Source: Diorhabda sublineata (lineage: Eukaryota; Arthropoda; Insecta; Coleoptera; Chrysomelidae). Taken from it: a stretch of 64,000 nt of DNA. The stretch is from NCBI RefSeq assembly GCF_026230105.1, contig NC_079476.1, positions 37,872,559 to 37,936,558 on the forward strand. The letters are read 5' to 3'. Under the pieces are notes generated by a model. That model had not been told where the DNA came from. It did no database searches and worked only from the letters and a program-made list of their open reading frames with translations. Each line of letters opens with the position of its first letter. Position 1 is the stretch's first letter. Below are positions 1 to 10,439 of the stretch, in pieces. The translations under genes and the position numbers were made by a program.

Positions 1-670
1 CTTTATAATATTCTTCAAAATATAAATATCAAAATCGATCTATAGTTTTTATTTGTTTTGTATAACGCAAACTACAGGGTGAACAAGCAAAAACTTATCG
101 TGGACAAGGGGTAAAGGTAAAGAAATGGTTAATTACCCTTATAATTATTTCAACGAAAACAAAATATGAAATAGATTTATTATCAATATCACAATGAAGT
201 AATCAAAAATTAGGCGTTGGTGTTTACCCACCTACTAAGGTAGGTACGCAGATAAACCAGTAACATGATGCCGTAATAGAGAAAAGATCTTGATTAAGAC
301 CCGTTAAAACTCTTGGATTTTTTCTAGAGATAAGTCTGTAAACAAAAACGGTACTTTTTAACCTTTCGGTCCTCCTACTAATTGTATAAAAATCCTATCA
401 TTTAGTTGTATCTTATTTTATAGTCGATTGGCAAATGGGTGTTTACGAGAAGTCGTCAACGTTTGTCGAGATTTACACTTTTCCTTTATAGGAAAAGAAG
501 GAACACCTACTAATGAAATTATATAACTAAAGAAACTATCTTTCTACTTTTGCCAGTTTTGGAATGTAGTTTAATCTATTTGACTGAAAATAAATGTTAC
601 TAAGACAAAGTTCATGGTCTTCAGCCGACATCCATTCAGATGAATGGTCCTGATATAGGAAAAATTCCTT
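1..670. other. AT-rich stretch, nothing recognised
   Basis: No open frame longer than chance and no repeat structure that I can support. Near 60-85 the words ACGCAAACTACAGGGTGA resemble a sequence near 43.96-43.99 kb (ACGCAAACTATAGTGTGA), which lies just past a Tc1 remnant, so the left edge may hold a transposon end. Confidence 0.4.
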
Positions 671-810
671 CTGCAGAGCTGGAATCGTGGTCATCGTTCC
701 GAAGATCTGAATTTAAAACTGAGGCAACGAATGATCAAACGTTATATTTGGTCTGTGCTGTTGTACGGAGCCGAAATCTGGACACTGAAGACTGAAGCAG
801 TTTTCTGCAG
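671..810 (+). pseudogene. non-LTR retrotransposon RT, C-terminal scrap
   Basis: One frame reads SEDLNLKLRQRMIKRYIWSV followed by LLYGAEIWTLKTEA. This is the characteristic stretch after the RT thumb of non-LTR (LINE-type) polymerases, where a conserved LLYG-x-E-x-WTL motif follows the arginine-rich LRxRxIKxY helix. The frame breaks on both sides and no endonuclease or catalytic FADD box is left, so this is a dead scrap about 45 codons long. The parent element would copy its own RNA into the genome by target-primed reverse transcription. Pieces of similar elements on either strand occur at 12.6-14.8 kb. Confidence 0.7.
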
Positions 811-1234
811 GAGGGCCGCAGGGGTATAGGAGGATAACAAATCTCCTGGTTGAGACTCGAGAGGCATACATAGTATCCACTAATTGCTTCCATGGTTAAT
901 ATAACAAAAAAACCAGGAAAAAGACGTCAATTTTCAGTAACTTTGAGTGGGTATAGCAAATTACTGTTGATATAGCTGAAAAACCTCCTGACTGATCTCG
1001 AAAATCGCATCATCATCGGAACAATATGTTGAACCTCCACCATAACTGCACCTTTACTGGCTCACGAATCTATGATTGTGCGTGATTTTTTTCAAAGACA
1101 GTCCTAGTTTTTATCTATTAGCTGTTACTATGAGTTCCTCCGTTCTGTTCTGTTCAGTACGAGGGCTAAAAAACATACCCAATTGAAATAATTCTTATCT
1201 TCTGAAGACTGAACCAGCATTCTTCAAGTGTTTA
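811..1234. other. unassigned stretch
   Basis: No coding or structural signal that I can name. A short glycine/arginine-coding run just after the RT scrap (811-840) may be a continuation of it. Confidence 0.35.
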
Positions 1235-1620
1235 TCTAGGGCCATTCCTTAAAAATTTTCAAAGTGATTTCTTATTTCTTTATGAAGACCTGATTTCGGT
1301 TCTGAATAACTTAACGAGGCGGTTCGTTGCTGGCGAAATTACTGAAAGCATTCCTATTTATAAAATAGGCATTTTCAAAAAAGATAGGTACCAAAGGTTT
1401 ATTCTGCGACCTCAAAAAAGAGAACATCTGTTTAATGTTTACTAGCGTGTTGTTTTTCATTTTTGAGTATGTATATTCTTAAAAATTTGTGATTCCAATT
1501 CTTTATGAAGACCTAATTTTGGTTCTAAATAGCTTAATGAGGCGTACATTTTCAACAAAGGTACCAACGGTTTAATCTGCAACATCAGAAAAGTGTAAGA
1601 AATCGATTTGGAGGCTAAGA
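1235..1620. repeat. diverged direct duplication (about 240-bp offset)
   Basis: The block at 1235-1425 and the block at 1475-1600 share, in the same order, the words TTCTTTATGAAGACCT, GGTTCT-AA-AGCTTAA-GAGGC and GGTACCAA-GGTTTA-TCTGC, with roughly 20 percent differences and a few indels. The second block opens a short minus-strand frame (1457-1717) that I do not recognise. It may be an old tandem duplication within the hAT-like remnant that follows. Confidence 0.5.
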
Positions 1621-1849
1621 AAAATTGTATTGGGGTCAAAGATAAGGACATGCTGAGGATTTTACTGACTGTTTGATGCATATGGTTTCCAAACTTTTGG
1701 AAAAAACCTCTTAGCATTCAAATTAACCAAAGCAATAAGTTTTATTGATCCCAATAAGACTGACAAAGGTCCAGAACAATCCGTGCATCTGATGTTTGAA
1801 GCATTTGACTGGAAATTCTGGATATGCTGACGAATTAGATCAATAGAAA

Positions 1850-2115
1850 TAAGATGAAACAGTATTCCAGATGTGAAAGATTAGATAATTTTAGTTGTAC
1901 AAAACAGGTGGTGCAACTTCTATTAATAATTTCTCGCGGCAATTCGACAGCAGAAAGAGGATTTTGTGTCAATAAGGAGGTTTTGGTTCAAAAACCTACA
2001 CAAGATTTACTGGAAACCGAAAAAATGAAACAGTGAGAAAAACTGGGAGCAAAAAAGAAAAAAAAAGATTCTCAAAAACAGCTTGCAGCGCTGGAGCAAG
2101 AAGTAAACAATACTG
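1850..2115 (+). pseudogene. hAT-superfamily transposase, C-terminal dimerisation remnant
   Basis: The frame from about 1854 reads LLIISRGNSTAERGFCVNKE. This matches the hAT C-terminal dimerisation block, which in related insect proteins runs as ILSHGNATVERGFSINKE. It is followed after a stop at 2036-2038 by a lysine/glutamine-rich tail (KKKKKDSQKQLAALEQE), also usual for these proteins. hAT transposases cut and paste DNA with 8-bp target duplications. Only about 85 codons remain; the catalytic core is missing or unrecognisable. A frame shift lies near 2040. I am fairly sure of the superfamily, not of the subfamily. Confidence 0.55.
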
Positions 2116-3224
2116 GGTTACTTTTATATTACTAAAATAACTATTTATTATAATAAAAGTGTAGTGAATTCACGAATAATCCAATGGGAAAATGTAAAAA
2201 CCAATCTGGAAAAACCGGGAGAAAAACGGGAACGTGATTTTCAATTTTTATTAGACACCCTGTAAAAAGCACGCTTCTATAGTTGGACAAAGTAAAAACA
2301 GAAAGCTTGTATAATTGTTCTGAAAGCGAGTGTCTTAAAATAATTTTATTTTTATACCAAGAGCTATTTTTTTATTATTTTTTTATTTAGTTTGATTAAG
2401 TATGAAATTTATTTGTTTCGTAAGTGATTTTGAACTTATTGAAAAATCATTATTAGTGCAGTTAATTTATTGTTATGTCTGTTAAATTTGTGTCTGTTTT
2501 CCCGAAAATGCGAAACACTTCCTTACAATCGACAGTATTTTCAACAAAGGAAGTCGTTATCTCTTCAATTCTATCAAAATTTGAACTATCAACATCCGCC
2601 ATATTTACAGATTATATATTGTTTTTATCTGCTTGTTCCTTATCGAAATATTTTTGATATTGATAATACGAATACTTTAAATGAACACAAAAGTTCCTCC
2701 TATTAAATGTTTTATATTGACCGTATCGCCCTTTCGATTGAGGAAATAAACTATATTATATTTAATTAATTACGCAATATTAATTGATTAAAGTCTATCA
2801 ACTTGATTTTTATCGGCCGCTATTATTTAATTAATTAGATAAAATGGATGCTGATCAAGTACAGTTGACGATAACCGATTTTCGACACCAGAAATTCAAA
2901 GATAAATATATTTAGAACGGTACATTCAATTTAGACCAGGCTCGGCAATTTTTGAAACCATATTAAATAGTAGTAGGACGAAACCTTTCAAAATGGAAGA
3001 TAATATAACGAAAAAGGAAGAAAAAATCATTCTGAGGTCGGAAAGGGGAAGGGGGTGAGTTTTTAATGGCGAGAAAGGGTTTATGTCGATTTCCTGGAAA
3101 ACTACTTATGGGAAAAAGTTAAATGGCAAAGTCGGAGGTAATAGGACGATTGTATTGACACTTTTTCATATAATCTCAAAATTAATGTGAACATTTCATT
3201 AAGTTTTCGGATTTTTATCTTTAG
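2116..3224. other. AT-rich stretch with overlapping short frames
   Basis: Two overlapping frames at 2470-2706 lack any motif I know and have no codon bias beyond base composition. The sentence-like purine run at 2990-3056 precedes a GTGAGT, but nothing else supports an exon there. Confidence 0.35.
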
Positions 3225-4170
3225 AAAAAATTATTTTTATTACGAAATTCGGTGAAAATATACTTTTTTATATCCGATATTTTGATTAATTGCACCCTAA
3301 TTTTCAATCAAAAATTCCCACGTGAAAATATCAACTTTTCTAAAAAAATCTGTGGATTTTTTTTTGTTGACATCTCTACTTTTTAATGGTTTAGAAAAAA
3401 TATATATTACCATGGTAAAATTTCTCAGAAAATACCGAGGAAACATAGAAAACTTTAATTTAAAAAATTTATTATATATAATTTTTAGTTATTTACTAAA
3501 ATTTTACACTATGATAACTTGAAAAACGAGAAATTTCATATTACATTGATGAAAATAAAAATTTTAAATCCTTAAAACATGAAAATTGCAAAAAATTACG
3601 AAATTCTGTGAAAATATACTTTTTTATATCCGATTTTTTTATCTGGAATATTTTGATTAATTGCACCCTAATTTTCAATCAAAAATTCCCACTTGAAAAT
3701 ATCAACTTTTCTAAAAAAATCTGTGGATTTTTTATTTGTTGTAATCTATACTTTTTGATGGTTTAGAAAAAATATATATTACCATGATAAAATTTCTCAG
3801 AAAATGCCGAGGAAACATAAAAATCTTGAATCTAAAAAAATTTATTATATATAATTTTTAGTTATTTACTAAAATTTTACACTATGATAACTTGAAAAAC
3901 GAGAAATTTCATATTACATTGATGAAAATACAAATTTTAAATCCTTAAAACATGAAAATTGCAAAAAATTACGAAATTCTGTGAAAATATACTTTTTTAT
4001 ATCCGATATTTTGATTAATTGCACCCTAATTTTCAATCAAAAATTCCCACGTGAAAATATCAACTTTTCTAAAAAAATCTGTAGATTTTATATTTAAAAC
4101 GAGAAATTCCATATTACATTGATCAACACACAAATTTTAAATCCATTAAACATGACAATTGCAAAAAAAA
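3225..4170. repeat. AT-rich tandem repeat, about 360-371 bp, 2.7 copies
   Basis: The word CAATCAAAAATTCCCAC occurs at 3305, 3676 and 4034, spacing 371 and 358. The units share ACGAAATTCTGTGAAAATAT and TATATTACCATG-TAAAATTT in the same order. The first difference is a small deletion of the words between TATCCGAT and ATTTTGATTAA. The last copy is truncated at about 4080 and its tail (4081-4170) resumes with the end of the unit. No coding capacity. It looks like a short satellite seed. Confidence 0.75.
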
Positions 4171-4660
4171 CGTGAAAATATTGAATCAAAATTATTACAG
4201 AAAGGATTTAACGGGGATTTTATTTAAAAAATGTAATTCCCGCAATTATTTTCAGTAGATAAGTAAATTCATCAAACTCTAAAAAGATTAATGCCCACAG
4301 AAAATTTCATAACATGCATATAAATATACATGTAAATGATGATGACGCTTTAGATACTTTATACTGATTACGTTATTCATTATGATATTTTTTCATACAT
4401 CTTGTTATTTATAAATATCTTCTTAAGAATTCCAATCACTTAACCACTAGCTATTTCCTTTATGGCATTTCTTCATCGTTATCTTCGACTAAACCTTCCG
4501 ATTCAACTAGATATTCCAAATCTTCAAGACCATCGCCGTGAACAAAAACATTAAAATTCATGTCATTAACTTCAAAATGATATAAATAGTCCAATAATAT
4601 CAATTAAGGACAATTTATCCTTATAAAATCTCCGTTAAAACAAACAAGAATTCTATCTGA
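4171..4660. other. unassigned stretch before a Tc1 remnant
   Basis: No frame or repeat recognised. It may include the degraded 5' terminal region of the Tc1-like element that follows, but I could not find a convincing terminal inverted repeat. Confidence 0.35.
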
Positions 4661-4662
4661 AA

Positions 4663-5340
4663 ATAGAAGCAACAAGTGATAAAACTGCACCCAATTGCGA
4701 CGAGGCCAGAGTCAGCAAGAATTGTGCAGTGCGCTGAACATGAATCAATCTTTTGTTTTTAGAGTTTACCATCATTACCGAAAGACTGATAAATTTCATC
4801 GAGGACGCGGTTCCGGAAGAAAAAGATATGACCGACTCATTGTCAGTACTTCGCTGAGATATCGGGCCCTTACTGGTGTTCAAGTCCAACAAAAGCTCAG
4901 AGAAACGCTAGGAGTAGCTTGGACAGTCATAAGAAGACTTAAGACAATTAACCTTGAGCCAAAAAGGCCAGCTACTGACCCCAAATTAACTCCAGTCCAC
5001 CGAACAGCCTGTCTTCGATTTGCCAGAGAACTTGGCGTCACTTGGAGTGACAAACAATGAGGCTCCGTTGTCTTCTCAGACAAAAACAGAGCGTGTCTCT
5101 CAGAGGACAAGTCTACAGAAGACCTAGAGGATTCGCGTAGTACTGCATAAAAGAAAACGTAGCTTTTGAAGAAGTTTTCTGGATAGTTTGGGCGGGAATT
5201 TCAATGGAAGCAAAAACCGAGTTGGTTTTCATTGAAACTGGCGATGGAGCCAGGGCGAAAAATGTCTCCTAATGCAGGACAATGCCCGTCTACATTGCAG
5301 GCTCCGTACAGGATCGCAACAAATACGTTTTTCTAAATTC
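4663..5340 (+). pseudogene. Tc1-like transposase, 3'-truncated
   Basis: The frame to the stop at 5058 encodes an N-terminal helix-turn-helix (about residues 1-45) followed by a second DNA-binding half ending in the Tc1 hallmark LTPVHRTACLRFARELGVTW. Beyond the stop, in shifted frames, come VVFSDKNRACLSEDKS (the first catalytic aspartate block, normally VxFSDESRF), VWAGISMEAKTELVFIETG, and LMQDNARLHC (the second catalytic aspartate, normally QDNARPH). The third catalytic block (PIEHxW) is absent; homology ends where a non-LTR fragment begins. It is therefore a broken, truncated DNA transposon gene with at least one stop and two frameshifts. Confidence 0.8.
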
Positions 5341-5344
5341 GATG

Positions 5345-5830
5345 ATAAGCTTTATTCTGGACAAATATTTATTCGATTTGTAGGCTCCTTTCAGCCTCTT
5401 CATGAGTTTTTCCTGGAGCCATGATAGTTGTGTCATCTGTAAAAGTAGCAATTGTATCTTGTTTCAACTCAGAAATACCACTATTGTATAATAGGTATAA
5501 GTTTGACCCTAATATACTTCCTTGGAATACTCCTACCTTAATTTCTTTGATTTTTGAAAAAACTTCTTGTTGTTTAACATTTTTCTGGTATGTATGAGTC
5601 TAATAATTCTGAAAACCATCTTTACAGTAATCGATCCATTTTATATTTGAGTCCTTCATGTCAAACTTTGTCAAAAGCTAGCGCTACCTCAAGAAAGACA
5701 GCAATTGGGGAATTTCTCAAGTTATCCTGTGAACCTGATTTATAGTGGAATGTTTTTTTTTAAATCCAAAGTGATGTGTTGATGGTCATTTTCTTCTATA
5801 AGTGTTTTCAATCTTTTTAATGACATTGTT
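5345..5830 (-). pseudogene. Jockey-type non-LTR reverse transcriptase fragment
   Basis: Read on the minus strand from about 5830: LIEENDHQHITLDLKK, then a palm motif A AVFLEVALAFDKV-HEGL, then motif B GVFQGSILGSNLYLLYNSGI, then motif C IATFTDDTTIMAPGKT. These are the RT boxes of Jockey-clade elements (consensus VFLDVxxAFDxVWHxGL, GVPQGSxLGPxLY, FADDTA). Between A and B the frame is broken by stops and a deletion. The second residue of the catalytic box is T instead of A but both aspartates remain. The fragment ends exactly where the next mariner element begins (5838). Confidence 0.8.
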
Positions 5831-5837
5831 TCATATA

Positions 5838-6317
5838 CGAGGTCTGGCTATTAAATAACGATACTGGTTACGAAAAAGGGTTTATATTATAAGAATTATT
5901 CGCCAGTCGCCACTCATCTTTCCATACGCTTTTTCCATTGATCGAAGCAGTGCTGGAAGCCTTCTTTGGTGAGCGTCTTTAGGAGCTCTGTCGTTTTTTG
6001 TTGTACCGCTTCCCATAGATTCAAATCGGGTCCCTTTCAAAGCAGATTTTTTTCTAATATTTTGGTCAGGAGTCAGATATTTTAGCACCAACTTAGTACA
6101 GACGATCTGCACAAACAATTTGGTTGATTTTGGTTAGTGTTTCTGGAGCTGAAACAGTCACAGGACGACCTGGGCGTTGGTCATCTTCAGTGCACTCACT
6201 AAAGCGCTTACACCACTCAAAAACAAGCGCACGAGATAGAGAATAGTCCTCATAGGCCATAGTTGTTTTCAATTTAACGAGAAATTTGAAATTGATTTAT
6301 TTAATAGACAGACCTCG
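5838..6317 (-). mobile_element. internally deleted mariner (MITE-like), 480 bp
   Basis: The ends CGAGGTCTGGCTATTAAATA (left) and, inverted, CGAGGTCTGTCTATTAAATA (right) form terminal inverted repeats of about 21 bp and are flanked by TA on both sides (5836-5837 and 6318-6319), the mariner target duplication. On the minus strand the interior encodes the transposase N-terminal part (CTKLVLKYLTPDQN) joined directly to the C-terminal part (KSALKGTRFESMG and LPALLRSMEKAYGKM), so the catalytic core has been removed. A sister copy with a similar deletion lies at 34807-35306. Confidence 0.85.
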
Positions 6318-6319
6318 TA

Positions 6320-7560
6320 ACTGGTAGTAAGAAAATAGGTAGGTACGACGTATCTTCGCCAGATGATGTTCCTGGAATAGTACCAATTGGAGTACTGAGT
6401 ATTACCACAGATATTCAGTCAATACGTAGTGAGAACCACTAGGAAAACCCAATTGCGACCCAACATTTCAAAGACGCGATTTTTTTGAATCGTTTTCTCA
6501 ATTTTGAGTAAACGCTCGACAGGTAACATCGAAAGTTATCGCCCAATCGATGATTCCTGACATGAAAACACATTTCTTTTTGTGATAAACATTGGATTTC
6601 AAAACAATGGGTCATAATGACACAGACTGATGCATACCGAGATATAAATCTGGGAAACCTTGAAAAATACGATCTGATACGTGTATATACCTGAACGCAG
6701 CTGGTTGGAAAAAAATTAAAAAGGTATTTTGAAAAGAATGGGACATGTATGTGTGATTTTCAACTATTTACGACTACATCCGGTATTGTTTCATTTTCAA
6801 ATTAAAATCCATCATTTTCCGGTAAAACATAATTCCGAGTTATGAAATTGTGATTGAATTAGAAAATAACACGATATGATAATGACGACGAGATTTCTGA
6901 TTACAAAAACTCAAAAAACGCACTAAAGCGACCAGTAAAAACAAAAAAAAAAAATTAAAATATAGTCATTAACAAGATTATGAATAAGGGAATACATGAA
7001 TATTTTGAAATCAAGTCATTGGAATATGAATATATTTGAATCTAATGGAAAAATATTTCAAATTCATATAAAATAACGATTTATATGTATCACAAAAGAC
7101 GATTCAAATTAACAACTTTCTTTACAGACTAATTATTAGTTAAAAATCAAGGTAGCGGATCTCAATTTTTATCAAAAACTGTTCGTTAATATAGTTTTTC
7201 CTGTTGTTTTATCAATTAAATTATTTTTAATTCAAGGATATTATTATAAATAATTATCAGCTACATTATTTAATTATCATATGTAACAGAAACTTACCTT
7301 ATTATTATTACAAAGAGTGATGTCATTCAAGTATAGTACGTTTAACTCAAAAAAATATCTAGTTGTTAACATCTAGTATTGAAATTCTATTTATTTAGAA
7401 TTTTTCTATCAAAAATGAGATTTTATATGTTTTGGAAGATGGAAGTCTTTCTAGAATTCATCTCCAAAAGTTTCCTTCGATCATTCTTGTCACTTTCTCA
7501 ATGTTTCCAACAGGATCTTTCAACTTCTCAACGATATCCGTATTCTCTGAAAACAGTTGC
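6320..7560. other. AT-rich stretch, nothing recognised
   Basis: No repeats or domains seen. A + strand frame at 7379-7618 has no recognisable content and overlaps the mariner-derived frame on the other strand. Confidence 0.4.
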
Positions 7561-8307
7561 TCATAAAAGAATTTCAGAAAAGAATGAACGATTAGAGGGA
7601 ATCATGCACGAGCTGTAACTCAGAACAGTGTTGGACTCCTGGATACGAAGGTTGCTACTTAAGTTTTGGATATGACTTTGCATGCGTCGAATTGTCGAAG
7701 GTACTTTTTTGAATGCATCAACTGCTTCTTCGGATGTAGAGAAACGTTGAACTCTCAATTTATTTTTGATCTGCAGGAATAAGGAGAAATCATTGAGTGC
7801 CAAACAAAGAATGTACCGCTGATGATTCATAAATTCGATGTTTTGATTGTTCAAAAACGTTTTTGTTTGAATTAATGTGTTTGATCTCGCGTCGTCTTCT
7901 GCGATTGGTCTCCCAGATTTCGTCAGATTCATCAATTCGATGTTTTGATTGTTCAAAAACGTTTTTGTTTGAATTAATGTGTTTGATCTCGCGTCGTCTT
8001 CTGCGATTGGTCTCCCAGATTTTGTCAGATTCATCAAGTGATGTTTTGATTGTTCAAAAACGTTTTTGTTTGACCTAATGTGTTTGATCTCGCGTCGTCT
8101 TCTGCGATTGATCTCCCAGTTTCTGTCAGATTCATCAATTCGATGTTTTGATTGTTCAAAAACGTTTTTGTTTGACCTAATGTGTTTGATCTCGCGTCGT
8201 CTTCTGCGATTGGTCTCCCAGATTTTGTCAGACTCATAAATTCGAATGTTTAGAACAGAACAGTAAAGAGTGGCTATGACAAAATGATCCAGGACCACAG
8301 CAAACAT
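7561..8307 (-). pseudogene. mariner-derived 248-codon frame with internal repeats
   Basis: This is the longest open frame in the window. Its C-terminal third (about residues 150-205) reads NNQNIEFMNHQRYILCLALN, DFSLFLQIKNKLRVQRFSTS and EEAVDAFKKV, which is the region around the third catalytic aspartate of a mariner transposase (consensus QNIELMxHPPYSPDLAPNDF, then FPxIKNKLRGQRFSTxEEAVDAFK). The N-terminal two thirds consist of four 102-bp units. The first two are read as arginine-rich NRRRRREIKHIRSNKNVFEQ and the last two, after a 1-base length change, as SGRPIAEDDARSNTLIQTKT. The second reading matches DNARPHTSAQTKTFL, the second catalytic aspartate region. No true start is likely; I treat it as a fortuitously open derivative of a deleted mariner. 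Confidence 0.6.
7831..8237. repeat. 102-bp tandem repeat, four copies
   Basis: The word GATGTTTTGATTGTTCAAAA begins at 7837, 7939, 8040 and 8142, spacing 102, 101 and 102. Copies 1-2 share GAATTAATG where copies 3-4 share GACCTAATG, so the array appears to have grown by duplication in pairs. The 101-bp unit carries CAAGTGATG in place of CAATTCGATG. Each unit is 34 codons, so the array stays open on the minus strand in either of two frames. Confidence 0.9.
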
Positions 8308-8309
8308 AC

Positions 8310-9120
8310 CCTGGTAGCGGTGGTTTGTTTGTTTACTCTTTTACAATCAAAATATTGACCCGCTACGATAAACTTCTCGTATCTACCTCGTACTTGTGTA
8401 TTTGTTGTAATTATGGTACACCCTGTAGCAAATTTATCACTGAAAGTGATTATGGAATGAGTTTTACCTATTTACTTATCGAAATGAATAATTTATACCA
8501 TTAAAGCGAAAGATTAAATAGTGGACTGTCCTTGCCACTATCGCTTCATATCTCTAAACCCAGACTCGTCGTCCATTTTGCTTTTACGTTTCGAAAAAAA
8601 AAAAAGTTACCTACCTAGAGATACTTACTTCTGATTGCGATACACTTATAGACTTTATCGTATATCGCTTATCAAATTTATGTTAATACCAAGTAGTGAC
8701 ACGCAACTTTTCATTTTTTTTTTTAAAACTCATTTTATTAAACGTGAATTTTTATTTAAAACTACGGATTTGTGAAATTATTTTTTCAATGGAATTTGCA
8801 ATGCGAGTGATTTAAGATTTCATGTGGTTATGGGGATTAGTAATTAGGGAAGTTATTGTAGAAGAAACTGCCCCACTTAACAAAACGTCAAGATCAACTT
8901 AACACCGTTAACACATTTTGCGAGGGTTGCCTTGGCAATGGCAATTTAGAAATTGACTAAGTTGTTGTTGATGCACGTTTAAAAGATGGAAATCACTCCA
9001 GAAGGTTACGTTGGATGATTTTAAAAAAGGCCTTACTTAACATTACATAGAATCACTTCGTGCAATTTTTAGTAATCTCAAGCCCAATCAGAGAAAACTG
9101 TTTACAATTCGTTAGTGATA
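8310..9120. other. unassigned stretch
   Basis: Nothing recognised. ACACCCTGTA near 8411 is the kind of word seen at ends of several insect MITEs but no partner end was found. Confidence 0.35.
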
Positions 9121-9141
9121 CGGAAACTATAGATAATCCGT

Positions 9142-9197
9142 ACTATCGATATTGATCGATAGTCCGCTCGTAAACTATCGATAGATATCGATAGTTT
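9142..9197. promoter_or_regulatory. cluster of TATCGATA motifs with palindrome
   Basis: TATCGATA occurs at 9144-9151, 9176-9183 and 9186-9193, with ATCGATAG at 9155-9162. The segment 9172-9197 is an almost perfect palindrome (AAACTATCGATA, GA, TATCGATAGTTT). In Drosophila TATCGATA is the DREF element and clustered CGATA is the BEAF-32 insulator site. Whether it binds a factor in this species is inference. Confidence 0.35.
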
Positions 9198-9214
9198 GAA
9201 TATTTAAACAAGGG

Positions 9215-9740
9215 TTATGAAATTTCTTTCCAATTTATCTTTAAGGTTAATAATAACGCATCTTCATCTTTTGATGGATTTTGTATTCCAATGTATTGCC
9301 TCTTCACAATAATTAGCAACAAAATTTCTAGTTTCTTGCTGCATTTTGCTGCCACAAATCCAAAAAGACCTAATTTGGTAGAATTATTTAACACAGCTGC
9401 TTGACTTCCTTCAGCACCTCGATTCGTTTTTATAGCTTTGACTAAATTATTCATTTCCAGCTCTAGAAATCAAGAAGTCTGATAAATTTCGGAACTTATC
9501 TGTCTTGAATCCTGGAACCAGTATGGTGCTGATTCTAATGACGGTGATATGAAAGTTGAGTTCTCGTGGATTCAATTAACCCTTGACAGAACATTTCAAT
9601 CAACATTTAAATAGTTGATATTGTCATAGGTTTTTGAAATTTTTTCTGTTGCATCATGAAATATTATTAGGAAGTTTTCCAAGTCTTTCAATATATAAAT
9701 TTTATCTGCAGTTAGTGGAGGAGCGCATTTCTAAGTTTAA
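9215..9740 (-). pseudogene. possible hAT-like transposase remnant
   Basis: On the minus strand a 79-codon frame (9215-9454) follows, through two or three stops and frame changes, a stretch reading ADKIYILKDLENFLIIFHDA and ISKTYDNINYLNVD. The layout (a helix with LxDLExFLxxFxxAT, then a serine-rich linker, then lysine/leucine helices) resembles the middle of hAT transposases, where LxPFxxxTxxLS is followed by a variable loop. There is no diagnostic motif, so this is a weak call; it could also be chance open sequence. Confidence 0.25.
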
Positions 9741-9849
9741 GAAGTTATTTGACAATTTCTTTGCACTTTTGTTTAATATTTGTTACTAGCACTGCTGCAA
9801 GTATTTTCTAGGAATTTTTCCATTTTCGTTAAGTGTAACTCGTAATATG

Positions 9850-10437
9850 GGTTCCACGTTCCACAAAAATAAAGCCGTTTCATAACATGGATAGAACGTG
9901 GGTCCATCAGTTCACACCCTGAACAAAATAACAATCAAAACACTGGACTGGAAAAGGAGAACAGGCTACAAAGAAAGCAAAGACTGTTCCGTCTGCAGGC
10001 GTCGGTTTTTTGGGATGTGCGTGGGAAAATGTTCATTGGTTAGCTTAAAAAAGGAAAAACTATCAATTGAGACTATTATACGAACTTATTACAACGTTTT
10101 GGCTAAGAAGAAAGTGTTGTTTCATCAAGACAATGCACCAGCTTGTACATCCGTTTTTGCAATCACCATTCGCCTGATTTAGACCCTTGTGATTTCCAGA
10201 CTTGAAAAAATGGTTCGTTGGTCAAAGATTTTCCAACAATGAAGTGGTGATATCGGCAGTTAATGGTTATTTTTAGGAGTTTGACGATTCTTATTATAAA
10301 AAGGATCTAGAGCTTATTGAACATCGCTGGAAAAAGTGTCTGGAGCTAAAAAGAGATTACGTTGAAAAATAAATATATTTTTCTCCAAAATTTTTGTGTT
10401 TTCATTGTTGGACCATGTACTTCTGGAACCATACTCG
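9850..10437 (+). mobile_element. mariner element, 5'-truncated, 3' TIR present
   Basis: The right end, inverted, reads CGAGTATGGTTCCAGAAGTA and is followed by TA at 10438-10439, as expected of a mariner. The element is 5' truncated near 9850, where homology to the transposase begins. A second, shorter copy with the same terminal repeat type (CGAGGATGGTTCCCGAAGTA) is at 48110-48543. Confidence 0.8.
9887..10372 (+). pseudogene. mariner transposase, C-terminal half
   Basis: From ATGGAT at 9887 the reading MDRTWVHQFTP matches the first catalytic aspartate block (xDETWVHHYxP). Later come VCRRRFFGMCVGKCSLVSLK (normally VFWDxxGIxxIDYL), AKKKVLFHQDNAPACTS (second aspartate intact), then in another frame SPDLDPCDF (third block, the D retained), then DLKKWFVGQRFSNNEVVISA and LELIEHRWKKCLELKRDYVE before a stop at 10370. 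At least two frameshifts and two stops separate these blocks. The enzyme would cut at the terminal repeats and paste at TA. Confidence 0.8.
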
Positions 10438-10439
10438 TA

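Noticed and set aside
2985..3062. Possible exon MEDNITKKEEKIILRSERGR ending before GTGAGT
   Set aside because: No acceptor site, Kozak context or conservation evidence; the purine-rich frame is expected by chance.
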